This document shows, one piece after another, positions 26,640 through 40,528 of a stretch of DNA of 64,000 nt. The translations under genes and the position numbers were made by a program. Position 1 is the stretch's first letter. The number at the start of each line of letters is the position of its first letter. The notes beneath the pieces were generated by a model. It searched no databases and was not told where the DNA came from. It saw only the letters and a program-made list of their open reading frames with translations. Source of the DNA: Gaeumannomyces sp. JS-464 (lineage: Eukaryota > Ascomycota > Sordariomycetes > Magnaporthales > Magnaporthaceae); the NCBI GenBank assembly GCA_002197995.1, contig NGZR01000001.1, forward strand, positions 248,001 to 312,000, in the 5' to 3' direction.

Positions 26640-27595
26640 AAAGTTTAAACGACGAAAAGCACGCGGCTTTTTTTTATATCGAGTTCGAATGCGACAATTG
26701 TTTTTCGAAAGCTAAAACCACGGGCTAAACGGCCTATAGCAAACACCGCTTTAGTTAAATTTGCGATTGTTACCGTCGCGGTAAAAGCGAAGTTTGCGTT
26801 ATTTTAAACAAAGCTTATACCTTTTCGCCGAGTTTGCGCCGTACTTATCGCGATATGCTTGCTTTTATTACGGGCGACGCGCATTATAAATATAAAAGTA
26901 TTACTTTCGGCAAAAGTCGGCGTTCCGTTTTAACCCGGGAGTTCCTTTTTGCCTATTAGCGTTAGTAACGAAAATTGGACCGGGCTAATTAAGCTTAGGC
27001 CTAGTAGTAGGTTTAGTAAACGTCGGCTTTTAACCAAAACCTTGCTTTTCCCGCCACTTTTAGAATTCCTTCGCGACGTAAACCTAACAATTAGCAAATG
27101 CAAAACTACCTCGTCCGCGTTTCCAATTTATCCATGTTAATTACGCTTTCGGCTTTTGCTTTTGCATTGCGCGTTTTAATGTTAACCTTCGGCTAACGTG
27201 CTAATAAAAAGGCTTCGCGCCGCTAAAAGGCGTAAACGAACCGTTTGCTTTCCGCGGTCGACTCGTTTGCCGAATTTATTCGAAGCGCTAATAAGCGCCC
27301 CGCGCTTTTTAAGCGTTACGCTGTTTTGCCGGCCGCGGTACGCCCCGCGCCTTTTGCTAACCGCGGTATTGTGGTACTTACACCCCGGCCCCGTAATCGT
27401 TTATCGTCGCCGACTAATAACGTTTTCCAAGCTCGCGATATTCGCTCGCGCCGGGGCCACTTCGCTAGCGAGCAGCTTTATCGTAAAAACAATGCTATTT
27501 ATATTACTATTGTTATCGATTTAACCTACGGCGGCAAAGCGAATTCGAACGACGAAAAAAACGAGCTTTATAACGCTCGTACTGGCCGCCGTTAA
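26640..27595 (+). pseudogene. Antisense Cys-rich ORF in Gypsy 3' region
   Basis: Opposite in strand to the host Gypsy, between its integrase and 3' LTR. Readable sequence includes a Cys pattern (ECDNCFSKAKTTG, then ICDCYRRGKSEVCV, about 26685-26805). An open frame at 27245-27595 follows (FAEFIRSANKRPALFKRY). The Cys spacing suggests a zinc-binding module. The plus-strand Gypsy has a comparable antisense ORF at the same relative place. Decayed by stops; function unknown. Confidence 0.45.
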
Positions 27596-28899
27596 AAGCG
27601 TAACCTAGGTTTTTATTATTATAATAGCGTTTAGGGTTTTTGTTTTTGTTTTTGCCGTAACGGGCCGGCGTGCCCCTTTTGGTTAAAACCGGCGCGCTTT
27701 TTTTTTTTGCTTTGCTCGGCGTTTAAGCTTAGCGTTTTCGTATTTATTAAATATTAATGCGGACCAATTTGCTTTCGTAAATTTTCCCGGTATTAGCGCT
27801 TTGCGCTTTTTCCTTTTTGTTTTTTTTACCGCGTAATTTGGTTATGTTATTTTTAAGCGGTTTTTTTTTACGCTTTTTACGGCTTTTATTGCTTTTTAAA
27901 TTTAAGCCGTTATTTTTCCGGGCATTATTTTATTAAGCTTCGAACTTTTTTAACGCCGCTATTTTCGTAAATTTTTTACCGGGTATTAGCCCGTTTTATC
28001 GTAGCCGGTTTATTTTACTAATGCTTATTTTTTCCCTTTTTTTGCGTTTTTAATAGCTAAAATCTTTTCCTTTAGGAATTCGTTTTAAAATTCCCCGTTT
28101 TCGGGAAATGGCATTAATATTAAGCCGGGTCGCGTATTTATGTTTTTTTAACTTAAAAGCGGGTTATTTGCTATACGTTATATTAACTTTACGTGGAAGT
28201 TAAGGTAAATGCCTTTCGATACATTTAATATAATATTAAATAAGTTAAATATCGCTACCATTTCGAATTTATCCGCCATTTAGTTTAGCTTTTTACTAGC
28301 ACGATTTATTTTTATATTGCGAAATAAAAGTTACATTTTATCGCTTATTTTAAACCTTTCCGCTAAACCCCGGGATTTATTCGCGTTAGCCTTTTATTAT
28401 TATTAAGCGTATGCTTTTACGGTTATAGCTATTTTTAAACCTTTTTTTAAATGTGCTAAAAACGCTGCAATTCGCTTTTTTTCGCTCGTTACCAATGCTT
28501 TTATTATATATATGCTTTTTAATACGGGGTTAATATCGAATCCTAATAACAACCGGTTCGAATTAAAGCCCGTTACGGTCGAATTCCGATTATTTAACGC
28601 TAATTAGTAAACGTTTAAATAAAAAGCCTAGTTTTTTTTAAAAAAAAAACGATAAAATAGCGCAAATAATGTTATACTTTTTAATTCGCCCGTTTTATAT
28701 TTCCGTTCGTTTACGGGTGGAAAGCTATTAATAGAAGTTAGTTAATGCCAATTTAAAAGCATAGTTTTAATTAAAAATCCTTAATTTAATTTAAACTTTT
28801 ATCGAAAATAATTTAATCGGGAAAGCCTTAAAATTTTTACCATATATTTTAAAACCGTATTGCATATTTTTTAGCACTTATAATATGCATTATTTTAAA

Positions 28900-30730
28900 T
28901 TGGACGTATTTTAATAGCTTATTCGTAATTACTATTAAATATTTCGGGTTTTTTTCGTTTGCCGGCAATTTCGTTATAAAATCGATGGAAATGGTTTTTT
29001 AATATTGGTTTAGTACGAGAAAAAAGCGCAAAAAGCTTTGTTTTGCTAGCTTTAAAAGCCGGGACTTTCGGCAAATATCGCAATTGCGTTTAAAACGCGC
29101 CACGTTTCGTAATATCCCCTTTTAATAGTAATTACGGCATAATATTTTAAACGTGTTATTTTTACCCGCGTATTCCACGATTAACGACGCGTGCATTTTT
29201 TATATTACAATGGTTGTTAATGGTTTTTACGCTAGTAATTATAAACGTTTTTTATATTACAAAGCTTTTTACGTATTAATAAAGCAATTTATAATTTGTG
29301 CTTTTATATTAACAGCGGGTAAAAACCTTTATACGTTTGCTATTACCGCGTTAAGTTTCGCTAAATAGCTATAATTTCGGCGTAACGCTTTTTTTTAAAG
29401 TTCCGCGATATTTGTTTTACGGAAAAGCTATATGCCTTTTAGTAAAATACCGGACTTAAAACGAACGTTTATCGCTTTTAACGTTATGTTTTTTAAAATT
29501 CGTATCGGGGCTAAAATTATCGTGGGGTAAATTAGGCAAAATATTATCGTTTTACAGGGTTTTATTAACTCGTTTTACTTTTTTCGCAATAAAACGTCCA
29601 AAAAGGTGGTATGCTTCCTTAATTTATGTTACAAATTGTAATTAAATTTAAATAAGGTTTTTGTTTAACGCATTTATCGTTCGGAAATTTCCCGTAATTT
29701 GGAAAAATATTCCAAAACTTTATAATTTGTTTAAATTAAAAATGGCTTTCGTATATTGCGGAGTTTTAATTCTTATATTTTAATGCAAACGATTACGGTT
29801 AGCAACTTTTTATCGTAAATAGTATAATTTCGTTAGCTATTTTTTAGTTTGGTTAAATGGAACGCGATTAAGCGCCAAATCCCATTTTTGCCTAATTGGG
29901 AAAAGCAACCCCCAAATGCCGCGTTTAAACAGTTTGCTTTAACTTTTATATCCAAATCGGGGTTTTATTACGCTAATACCGAAGTTTGCATAAAAACCAA
30001 TTTAAGCTTTTCGAATGCCGTATCGATTTATTTAATTTAGTTAAACGGGATTCCTTTTTTTATTAGCGCTACTAATAATGCAGCTAAATCGAAATATTTA
30101 TCAATAAAATTTCGGTAAAAGTTGGCGAATTTTAAAAAGCCTTAAAAACTTTTAAGTTTTTTAAGCGTTTTTTATTTTTAAATGGCATAACCTTTTTTTA
30201 AATCCGTTTAAATTCCTTTATTTACCTTAATAATAAAACCGAAGTATTTTTTTTATACCGCAAATTCGCTTTTTTCCAAATTTAAATTTAACCCGGCTTT
30301 TCGCAGCTTTTAAAACATTTCTTGGATTTTATTTATATGGTTTTTTCGCAATTCCAAAAAAAAATTAACACGTTATTTAAATATGCCGATACGTAATTGT
30401 TTAAAATATTTCCTAATACGCCGTTAATATAGCGTTAAAAAGTAACCGAAGCGCTTGTTAACCCGAATAAGTATATTAGCTATTCGAATAAGCCGAACCG
30501 TATACGAAAAGCTGTTAAATTTTCGTTTTTTTTTACTATTCGTATTTTGTAAAATGCGGTTTAAACGTTAATTTTGGTAAACTATTTCGCTTTAGCTAAA
30601 AAACGGAACGTTTTTTTTACTAATGGAAATGGGTACCGATTTTGCAATGTAATCGCGTTAAATGCTTTGTAATCCACGTATAAACGTTAACTACCCGTCG
30701 GTTTTTTTACTTTTAATATTAGCGCTACCA
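28900..30730 (-). pseudogene. RT-RNase H-integrase remnant of minus-strand Gypsy
   Basis: On the minus strand, 30730-30280 reads as Gypsy RT: RLYVDYKAFNAITLQNRYPF, AFRIRFGLFE, LFGLTSASVTF and YLNNVLIFF (the YVDD-type catalytic box, decayed). Downstream sequence to about 28900 holds weaker RNase H and integrase-like stretches. Many stops, consistent with RIP. Confidence 0.65.
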
Positions 30731-31530
30731 CCGGCGAAAAGCTAGCTTAAATCCACTTTTTATCTATTAAGTTTGTAATTTATCGGTGTAATTCCAAAAG
30801 TTGGTTTTAAAGTATGCTATAAAATGGGTTTTAAAATAATTCCGGTTTATTTCCGTTATTATTTGTTTTTAACCGAATATAATGGTTTAAATTTTTTCGG
30901 TAAAAAAGTAAAACTAATGCTTTGCTTTTATCGAAAAAATCCGCGAAATCCCGCAATTCCAAAAGTAGTTTTAACGTGGCTGGTTTTTATTCCGTAATTA
31001 TTACTATCGCTTATAAAATTTATATTATTTCCTTTAATAACGTAACGGTAAACTCGTAGCTTTAGGCTAGGTTTTAACGCTATTTTCGGCATATTGCCGC
31101 GAAAACGCTGCTAATTACTAATGTTAATTATTTACTGCTTTTTAATTAAGCGTATAATTTTTAAACCATTATGCTTTGTATTGCTTTTATTTGGAAAAAG
31201 CTACTCGCCGCGTTTAATTTCACGCGGTTATGCTTTATCCATAATAATTTTAAAATAACATTTTTAAGCATTCCCGGAATAATGTAAAATAAAGCAAAAA
31301 ATACCTAACCGTTTAAATCCATTTTGCATTTAGCAATTTGGCTAATTGCTAACAGTATACGTTTTAAAACTATGCCGAATTAGCGTAATATTTGGAATTA
31401 TAAACGCTTAACCCCGATTTTTACCGCGAAATTCTCGTTTATCGCCGTATAACATTCGCAATTAAAATCCACTTATACGTTTACGAATTTAACGGAATCG
31501 AGCAATATTAATATTAAAAATAAAAGGCTA

Positions 31531-33389
31531 ACGTGGTTTATTAGCAAATCGCGCATATTACCAAATCGCGCATTTTTTATCGTAACACGCGTTTCCCACT
31601 TTTAATTTTAATTTCTTAACAATTATAAATAACATCGATATTAAAAAAAGCTAGGATTATTTTTGCCATATAAGCAATCCAATTTACTCGTGGATTAAGT
31701 TTGCGTTTGGCAGCTAAAATTTACGATATTTTTAAATCCATTATGCGCGATTAACGCGCCGGCCGATTTGCTCGACGCGATAATATGCCCAAATTACGGA
31801 AATTAACGAAATTCGAAAAGGAAACGCTTATTAAATACATATTTAAGCTGGACTTTCGCGCATTTCCTCCCCGGCTTTTTAGTATTAAAAATATAACTAA
31901 CCGATTGCTCGCCGAACGCGACGCGAGCACCGTCGGTAAATGCTAGGTCGAAAAGTTCGTTAAACGCCGCGCAAAGCTCGGCACGCGTTAAATTCGAAAG
32001 TACGATTACCAAAAGGCCAAATGCGAAAATCCCAAGCTCGTATTTGCGTAATTTAACTTTATACGGAACATTATAACCAAATATAGCATTTAGGATAACG
32101 ATATTTACAATTTCGACGAAACCGGCTTTCTTATAGGCATAATCGCCGCCGTTATAGTTATTACAACGTCGAAAAGCCGTAGTAAAGCAAAGCTAATCCA
32201 GCTTAGCAACCGGGAATGGGCTATAATTATCCAAAGGGTTAACTATTGCGGTTAAACAGTTTTTCCTTTTATTATCGTTAAAAGGTAATACTATTTAGCT
32301 AATTGGTATTCGAAAACCGACTTTTTACGCAATTGGGTTATCGCAATAAACGTTAACGGGTGGATTACGAACGAGCTCGGCCTAAAATGGATTTGGCATT
32401 TCGATAAACACATTGCGTCGCGCGTAAAAGGCTTTTATCGTTTGTTAATGCTAAACGGCTACGAAAGCCACTATTTAACGAATTTCGAGCTTTATTGCCA
32501 AAAATATAACATCGTTACGCTTTGCATACCTTCGCATTCGTTTTACTTTTTTTAACCGCTTAACGTTAAATGCTTTAGCCCGTTAAAAAAACGTACGGTT
32601 AACAAATCGAAAACTTAATAAAGTTGCACGTTAACCACGTAATTAAAATCGAGTTCCTTTCGGCGTTTAAAGCGGCATTTTTGGACATTATAACCGAAAA
32701 AAACATTTAAAAAGGTTTCCGAAAAGCTAGCTTTGCTTTTTTTAATCCGGATTTAATTTTGGAAAAGCTGGATGTAAAGCTACGAATTTTAACTCCCCCG
32801 AAGGAGCTTTTAAACGACGCTGAATTTTGGACTTTTAAAACGCTTTAAACAGTTAAAAACGCAATTTCGCAATCCGAACATATTAAAACTCGGATTTCCA
32901 ATTACCGGAATAGTTTTTCGACATTTATATTAACAATTGTAAACCAGCTAACGAAAAGGGCCAAAGCAATTATACATCGGGTTAACCTTTTGAAAAAAAA
33001 GTGCTTTAAACTACGAAAGGCGAACGAAGCATTAAGCAAACGCCGGAAAGCTAAAAAACACGTGTTAAATTAAAAAGGTTATTTACTATAAACGAAATAC
33101 GAAATGTTTTAAACCAGTAAAAGCTGGATGGATAATTATAGCAAAAAATACGCGATTATAAAGGTTAAAAAAGGAAGGCAACTATAACTCGTCGGCGATG
33201 TAGCATTTGCGGCAAAACCGGACATAATGCGCGCATTTGTTAAAAAAAAGTAAAAATGTTCGATATATATAATTCCGAGTAGTTTAAATGGATTTTTGGC
33301 GTTATTAGGTTGGCATGCGCGTCGATTAACCGGAGGTCGGGTGTAAGTGCGCGATTCGGTAATATGCGCGATTTACTAATGGATTACGT
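31531..33389 (+). mobile_element. Tc/pogo-like DNA transposon, copy 3 (RIP-decayed)
   Basis: TA at 31529-31530 and 33390-33391. The outer ACGTGGTTTA repeat is shared with copies 1 and 2, while the 17-bp-period inner doublet is CAAATCGCGCAT. The plus-strand transposase remnant matches the other two: KLRKLTKFEKETLIKYIF (near 31790-31845) and FDETGFLIG-like sequence near 32115. It sits in the gag-pol region of the minus-strand Gypsy and is therefore younger than it. Confidence 0.8.
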
Positions 33390-33390
33390 T

Positions 33391-34325
33391 ATTTATATTG
33401 CGTTTAATTTTTTTTAACTCGTTTTTCCACTTTTTAATATATAACTTTCCGGTTATTAATTTATTTAGTTATTACAGCGCTTTTTTTTAATTAAAGCTTG
33501 TATTAAAAGCTATTCGTTTTCCGTATTAATACCCGCCGTTGCTGCTTTTAATACCGTGGTAAGCTTGGGGCGAATCGCGCTTCGGTAGTAATAAGCCCGT
33601 TTTTTGTATTTTTGGCTGCCACAATTTAAGCACGCTTTAATTTTACGCCGTTAGCGAAACACTTTTTAAAAAACCCAAAGTGCTTTAAATTTGCGTGCTT
33701 TTTGGCTTTCGCTTTTTTTTAAACTAGTATTTACTACGTTTATGCCCGTTATAAGTAAATCCCTCGATTTGTCCGTAACGTAAAGTGCGATATAAAAAAT
33801 TGGCGTTTTTTTATTTAACTTGTTATTTATATCGATTGCTTTTAAAGCTTAAACGATACGTTTATACGTGTTAACCATTCCGCTATATAAAAATTATTAT
33901 TTTTCGCTCGAAATTACAGCTAATTAAATTTTGTTTAAAATGCGCAAACGAAGGTAATTAATTTTAATTTCGTTTGCTTATGCAATGCCCCCGGCCGCGG
34001 CTAATAATATTTCGAATTTCGTAATAAAAGCGGCGAACGTTTAGCCTGGTTTTATTTTAACTACTTTTAGTTTTAACAAAACTTCGGTTTTTTTATATGG
34101 ATTGTTAAAAATGGTAGCAAAGTGGTTAAAAAATTGCAATAGGTTATAAATGCTATAAAGGCCTTTAATTTCGTAATATAAGCGTACCACTTTTTAAATG
34201 GCCGGGGTAAAGGAAGCCTAAATGTATTCGTAATAATCGCGTGCGTTATCGATAAATTCCACGTTTCGGGTTATTTTATATTTAAATGCGTTTTGTTATA
34301 CGTCGAAGTTTTGTCCGTTACCATC
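33391..34325 (-). pseudogene. Gag segment of minus-strand Gypsy
   Basis: Minus-strand reading near 34130-33930 gives NPEVLLKLKVVKIKPG, FITKFEILLAAAGGIA and INYLRLRILN, the fungal Gypsy gag capsid pattern. Before the plus-strand Gypsy inserted at GTATA it was continuous with the gag start at 41940-42216. Confidence 0.6.
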
Positions 34326-34330
34326 GTATA

Positions 34331-34757
34331 TGTTACGACCAGCATGCAAACCCTAAAGCGGCAAAACGAAAGGGGTTTTAAACCTTGCCCTTGCCCCGCA
34401 CCCGGACACGTAAGGTTACGTAACCACAGCTAGATTTTTGGATTTATATTAAAAGGATTACAAATCCATAAAGCTAAAAGGATTTTTAAATTTGTATTAA
34501 AAGGACTACAAATTTACAAATCCAACTTAACATAAGGCAAAAAGCAGCGTATATATAAAGGATGGATTTCCTATTGTTTTAAATAGCTTTAACTAAAGCT
34601 TCGGCATTAGTTAACCTAAGTTAGCTTTTAAGCATCCCTTAAACAAACAATTAAATTGTCGTTTTAAGTTACGTGTTCCCTTATTTACTAATAACGGCGA
34701 TATTATCCTTACCACTTTTAAAATGCCTTACTTTAAAAGCAAACCCCGGATTATAAC
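34331..34757 (+). repeat. Plus-strand Gypsy 5' LTR
   Basis: TGTTACGACCAGCATGC to TATAACA. Aligns with 41507-41934. The 5' copy is more C-to-T/G-to-A changed (for example CCCCCGAAGTGC in the 3' copy is CTTTTAAAATGC here). Confidence 0.85.
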
Positions 34758-34806
34758 ATTTTAATTAATTTTGTTTAGTACTTCGTTAAAAAAGGACAAT
34801 ACAACC

Positions 34807-35900
34807 ATAGCGAATAGCAGTAAAAAACCTAAAAAGGAAAAAACTACGGTTTTTACTTTTAACGGTGTTAAGTACGACCTTAACGAAGCCGCTAATACGG
34901 CCAGCCTTTTTAAGCTTATAAAGGAAAAAATCGCTAAAGGCTAAGCCGAAATAAAGCAATTTACCACGAATTTGCTATCCTTTAAAGCGCTTATCGCGGT
35001 TAAAGCGTACAAGTTTCCGTCTTTGGATTTTTACGAAAAGGAAAACGGTAAATTTAAAACGTTCCTTACCGAATGCAAAAGCTATTTTAAGTTTTACGAA
35101 CAGCAATTCGTAAGCGAGGAATAAAAAGTTATTTACGCTATTACCAAACTAAACGGCAAAGTGAAAAAGTGGTTTTAGCTAACCTGGAATAACTATTTTA
35201 AAAAATACAAAAGTAACCAAGAAACTATTAAACTTATTTTCGCTAGTTTCGAAACTTTCGGGGAAAAGGTCGGCAAAGTGTTTAACATAATCGACGAAAC
35301 CCAAGTTGCCGAAAAAAAACCTGCTAGCTTTTAAGCAGCGAAAAGCCGCAACCAAATACGCAATAAACTTTTAACGAATTAGCATTAAGCTTAGCTAAAG
35401 CGACGCTACGTTAATGCTGCACTTTTATAACGGATTGCGCGAAAACGTAAAAAATAAACTCGCGAAGCAAAATCGCTCGAAGTTTTTTACGGATTACGTT
35501 AGGAACGCGGTTTGCATTAACGATAAACTATACGAACGATAATAAAAAAAAAAAGGATACGGTTTTAAAAATGCGGCATAAAGCAATAAAGTTAACCAAA
35601 AAAAAGCTAAGCAGCAACTCATTACGGTTTACGGGACGCACCCGGGCTTTATAAACCTTAATGCGAAAGCCGTTTACTAATAATAAAGGTAATAGAAAAA
35701 GCAAAAACAAAACCTAAAAAACGGGAAGTGTTTTAAATGCGGCCAAACTGGCTATATAAAAGTTAATTGCCTTTAGCGGGATAATAACCGCCAAATAGCG
35801 AACTTTTAGCGAACGTAAAAAAGCTTAACATAAAAAAAGCTGTATTTTAAAATAGCGTTTAGTTAAACGGGCTATTACGACAAGTTATATGTTATACATT
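34807..35900 (+). pseudogene. Gypsy gag with decayed start and zinc knuckle
   Basis: The presumed start codon at 34807 reads ATA instead of ATG, as expected of RIP. Capsid-like sequence follows (TVFTFNGVKYDLNEAANTAS, later FYEQQFVSEE). A CCHC-type knuckle at about 35730-35775 reads CFKCGQTGYIKVNC, in which the usual His is Tyr (CAT to TAT). Confidence 0.7.
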
Positions 35901-36989
35901 AGTTCGATAAAAAGGCTACCGAATGGTATTTTTAAAAACCACGAAGCATTTGCATGCTTAAAATTACAAAGCTCGAATATAATAACAAAGGAAAATAGCG
36001 GATCGTTTTCGGGCTTAAAAATTTAAAAAAGGAAAACGATACCGCCTTTTGCGGGATTTAAAAAAAAGCAATCCTAGCAATTAACGCGGAGGAGAAAAAA
36101 GCTTTTAAGCTAAACACACCTTTTCCGAAAGTCGAAAAAGTTTAACACTAACGTTAAAATAAACCAAGGTGGTTAAAACTTCGAAAGGCCGAGTTTTAAA
36201 AACGAGCGGAAGGTTCGAACGGCGGAACCTCCGTATTTATAGTTCGTGAAAAGCAGGCAAACTGGAAAGATTAGCACGTTTTTACGCCTTTCGATATTTC
36301 GGTATGTTTTTAAAACGTTAAGGTTCCAGGATATTTAAATGGCCCGTTATATTACGCCACCCGGCGGACGATAACCCTTATTATAGTTTAGCGATTAGCA
36401 GGAAGTTAAGTACGCGGGCTACCGGTTCGACGATATAAATAAGCCAAGCAAAGCTGCGCTAAAACCCGAGGATTATCCCAGCGTCGATATGGAACACCCC
36501 GGACATTTGTACTTTTTTTAGGCAAAATATATTCATAAAAAGTGCAAGTTTTATTTACAACCTAAGCTTAAATACGATTTCTTTCCGCGAAGGTTAAAAA
36601 GCGAGCCAAAAGTTAAACCCCGTTTGGCATTTTAGTTACCACGGTAAAAGCTAGCCCGGATCGGCAAGTTTACCGCAGTTTTTAAACCTAGCGAGCGGTA
36701 CCTAATACTATGTTACTAAAACGTTTAATTAAAAGAAATGCGAAATTGCGAAATGCAAAAAGCATATAGCATAAAAGGCGAAAGCTTAGCATTAAAGGGT
36801 CGCGCGAGCGTACGTGCCGTTTAACCCGAACCGAAAAACGAACGTACAATACTCGTTCCTTTTATTAAAAAACTAAGCGAACTACCCGAACGGAAAGCAC
36901 GAAATAAGAAAAAAGAAAAAAATTAACAAAAACCTTCGCAATAGCAAAATCGAGTTAACCATACGACCTATTAACGTTCCGAATAAAAT

Positions 36990-39900
36990 ATTAAAGGAAA
37001 AAGGTTAAGGTAATAATCGATTGCGGAATATAAAGCGACTATATATCGCTATAAGCGGTTAAACGGTATAAAATCCTAACGAAACGGAAACATTAACCGT
37101 ACTAATTAAAAACGGTCGAAAAAATACCCGTTATTTATAATAAAAAATGGATCGATTAAAAAACATAGCTAGTAATATTACGCACCCGAAACGGGGAAAA
37201 CGTTATTATTATACTGGATAAGCTGGACATAAAAAAAGGAAATGTGATTTTCGGAATCCTTTGGTTTAGGAAAAACAACCCACGGATAAATTGGGCTACC
37301 GGCTAAGTCCAATAGGAAAAGCCACGAGTAATTAAAACGGTTTACCAATTACAAACCCCAAATCGTAAGCATAAAAAGCAACAAAGGGAAATTACAACGG
37401 TAATAGGACTTAGTAATCCACTTTTGCATTTAGCATCGGCAAATACACGATTATTTAAAATGAAAGCGACTAAAACGATTAAACTAACATTAAAAAACGG
37501 CTCGCGAATGTTCCGGAAGAATACCATAAATACGAGAAATTGTTCCGGAAAAACCTAAAAACGGTGCTTCCCGAATATAAACCGTTTAATTTGGAAATTA
37601 AACTTAAGCCAAAAACGCAATTTAAATACCAAAAGCTGTACTAGTTTAGCTTTCGGCAATAAAAAGTGCTAAAAAAACAGCTAAAGGAAAACCTACGAAA
37701 GGGATATATTAAACCTTTCGATTTTTTAATAGGGCATAAAATCCTATAAAGAAAAAAAAAACGGGACGGAACGAATGTGCATCGATTACCGCCCGCTAAA
37801 CGAAATTACGATAAAAGATCGATATTTTTTACCTTTTATCGACGAGCTGCGCGATAAGCTCGGTAAAGCCTAGTATTTTACGGCTTTAAACCTACGGAAA
37901 GCTTACAACTTAATACGAATTAAGAAGGGCTAAAAGTGGTTTACAGCTTTTAAAATAAAGCTTAAATGCTATAAATCCTTAGTAATAACTTTCGGGCTTA
38001 CTAACGCACTAGCCACGTTTTAAAAGATAATTAATTATGTATTATACGAATACCTCGACATTTTTGTCCTTACATACCTGGATAATATCCTAATTTTTTC
38101 GGAAACGATGGAAAAGCATAGCTAGTATATGCATAAAATGCTTTAAAAACTGCTAAATGCAAAGCTCCTCGTTAAACTAGAAAAGTGCGAATGGCATTCG
38201 CAAAAAGTCGTTTTCCTGGGATTCGTAATTACATTTGGACAGGTTTGCATAAATCCTAAAAAAGTCGAAAAAGTTAAAAAGTGGCCTTTATTTAAAAACG
38301 TTACGAAAGTACAAAGGTTTTTAGGGTTTTTAAACTTTTACCGACGGTTTATCCGTGGTTATAACAAAATCGCTATATTATTTACGAATTTTACCAAAAA
38401 TAACTACCAGTTTTATTAGGAAGGGCAAAAACAAAAGGCTTTTAAGCAATTACAAAACGCCGTGTTAAAAGAACTAATGTAATAGGCTGGGCCCAAAAGG
38501 GAGTCGTTGCGTTGGGAAGCCAAAAGGAGTGATGAATTTAACTGCCAAAGGGAAAGGTCCTATTTGCCGGAAGCCTTGTGCTACGAAGGGAGCTATATAC
38601 AAATCACAAGGCATAGCTTTGGCAATTAGGGTAAGGCTGCCAGCCCTAACCTATAACAACCAATGCTAGCATTTTTAAATTTAAAAAAACCTTTCGAGGT
38701 TAAAACCGACGCGTTAAATTACGCGATCGGCGGTTAATTCGGACAGCGAAACGACTAAAAACGGTTGCACCTTTGCGCGTTCTTTTCGCAAAAGCTAAAT
38801 GGACCTAAATTAAACTATTAAATTTACGATAAAAAACTTTTAACAATCGTTTAAGCATTTGAAAAATGGCGATTACACTTTTATAAAGCGAAATACCAGG
38901 TTATGGTATATATAAACCATAAAAACTTAACACATTTTACTATTAGCAAAAACCTAAACAAGCGACAAATCCGTTGGAGCGAGTTTTTGCAAAATTACAA
39001 TATCCGGATTAAATACCGGAAAAGGTCGGAAAACGGCCGGGCGGACGCTTTAAGCCGACGACCGGACCATTAAATTGCAATACCTAAAAAAACACAAGTA
39101 ATCCTAGCGAAAAAACCAAACGGGTTTTTAATCCCAATATAAAAAATACTTGTTAAAACGGTTTAATAGGGAAAAGTTTAAACCTTAAAAAAAATCCAAC
39201 AAATTTACAGCCAGCTGGCATACGGCTACCAAAATGTAAAAAAAACGTGGAAACGGCTATAATAATATTACGGGTTCGCAAAAACTCGAGCCGAAATATA
39301 AAACGTAATAAAGGATTGCGAAAATTATGCTAAAAACAAAGCCAACAAGCATAAACCATATGGGTTATTACAACCTTTGTTAGCACCGGACGAAATATAG
39401 CAAAAAGTTATTATAAATTTCGTTATTAAACTTTCCCAATCCAAAAAACCGATAACTAAAGTAAAATACGACAATATATTGGTAATAGTGGATAGGCTTA
39501 CCAAATACGCTTTGTTTTTACCATACAAGAAAAGTAGCAACGCTACGAAGCTAGCGTACGTTTTTATTAAACACGTAATAGCGGAATACGGCACGCCGGA
39601 CCGCTTAATTACAAATAAAAATAAGCTATTTACAAGCAAGTTTTAAAAAGGGCTTATAAATAGGCTAAAAGCGGAGCACTTTTTATCTATAACCTACCAC
39701 TTTTAAACAAATAAATAAACAAAACGAACGAACCAAACCATAAAGCAATATTTACGTTATTACGTTAATTATAAACAAAACGACTAGGTATAATTATTCC
39801 TTATGGCCCAGTTCGCTTATAACAATTTAATTTATAAAAGCATAGGAATTATACCGTTTTATGCAAACTACGGGTTTACGCCCATAGCGTATAAAAAACC

Positions 39901-40445
39901 CAAAGCAAAAAAGCATGCCTTAATAGCGGAAATACAAATAACGGAGCTTACCAAATTGCATAAACATTTCTAAGCAAAGCTAAAAAAATTACGGCACCGT
40001 ATAGCTATTTAAATAAACAAAAAAAAATCGAAAAACCGACTTTTAAAAAAAGGGATAGCGTTTATCTTTTTCGACGAAATATTAAAACGAAACGACCGAG
40101 CGATAAGCTAAACCATAAAAAACTAAAACCGTTTAAGGTATTAAAAAAGGTTTCGAACGTAAATTATAAATTCCGATTACCACTAACCATAAAATCCCAC
40201 CCGGTTTTTCATATTTCCCTATTCGAACTAGCGTTACCGGGTTTTAAAAACGATAAGTTAATAAAAGTCGACCCGGAATAAAAATACGAAATCGAAAAGA
40301 TTTTGGATTATAAGCCGAAAAATAGGCCTAAAAAGTATTTGGTTAAATAGAAAGGGTACGGTTACGAAAAAAACACGTGGGAAAAAAAAACTAACCTTAT
40401 AAATTGCTAGGAAGCCTTAGCGAAATACCGGCAAAAGCGCTTATA
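36990..40445 (+). pseudogene. Gypsy pol: protease, RT, RNase H, integrase, chromodomain
   Basis: Protease-like IDCGI near 37018. RT at about 37760-38460 ([59 protein letters not shown]). RNase H at 38665-39070 (ELNYXIYDKKLLTI, RADALSRRPDH), after a solo LTR insertion. Integrase at about 39400-40000 (VDRLTKYALFLPY, EYGTPDRLI, AQFAYNN). A chromodomain near 40285-40440 (YEIEKILDYKPKNRPKKYLV) should target the element to heterochromatin. Stops throughout. Confidence 0.75.
38478..38658. repeat. Solo LTR inside Gypsy pol, TSD ACTAA/ACCAA, little RIP
   Basis: 181 bp, TGTAATAGGCTGGGC to CCTATAACA, flanked by ACTAA (38473-38477) and ACCAA (38659-38663). Without it the Gypsy frame reads straight through between RT and RNase H (KEPMLAF). 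It shares only its ends with the 25607/42252 LTRs. Its composition is far less AT-biased than its host. Confidence 0.8.
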
Positions 40446-40528
40446 AAAAGGGTAGCAAAAGGACGGCAAAGCGACGATTTTCCTTAAAAACACCCGCGAT
40501 ATTTCCAAAAAAAACCGCCGGTCTTTTT

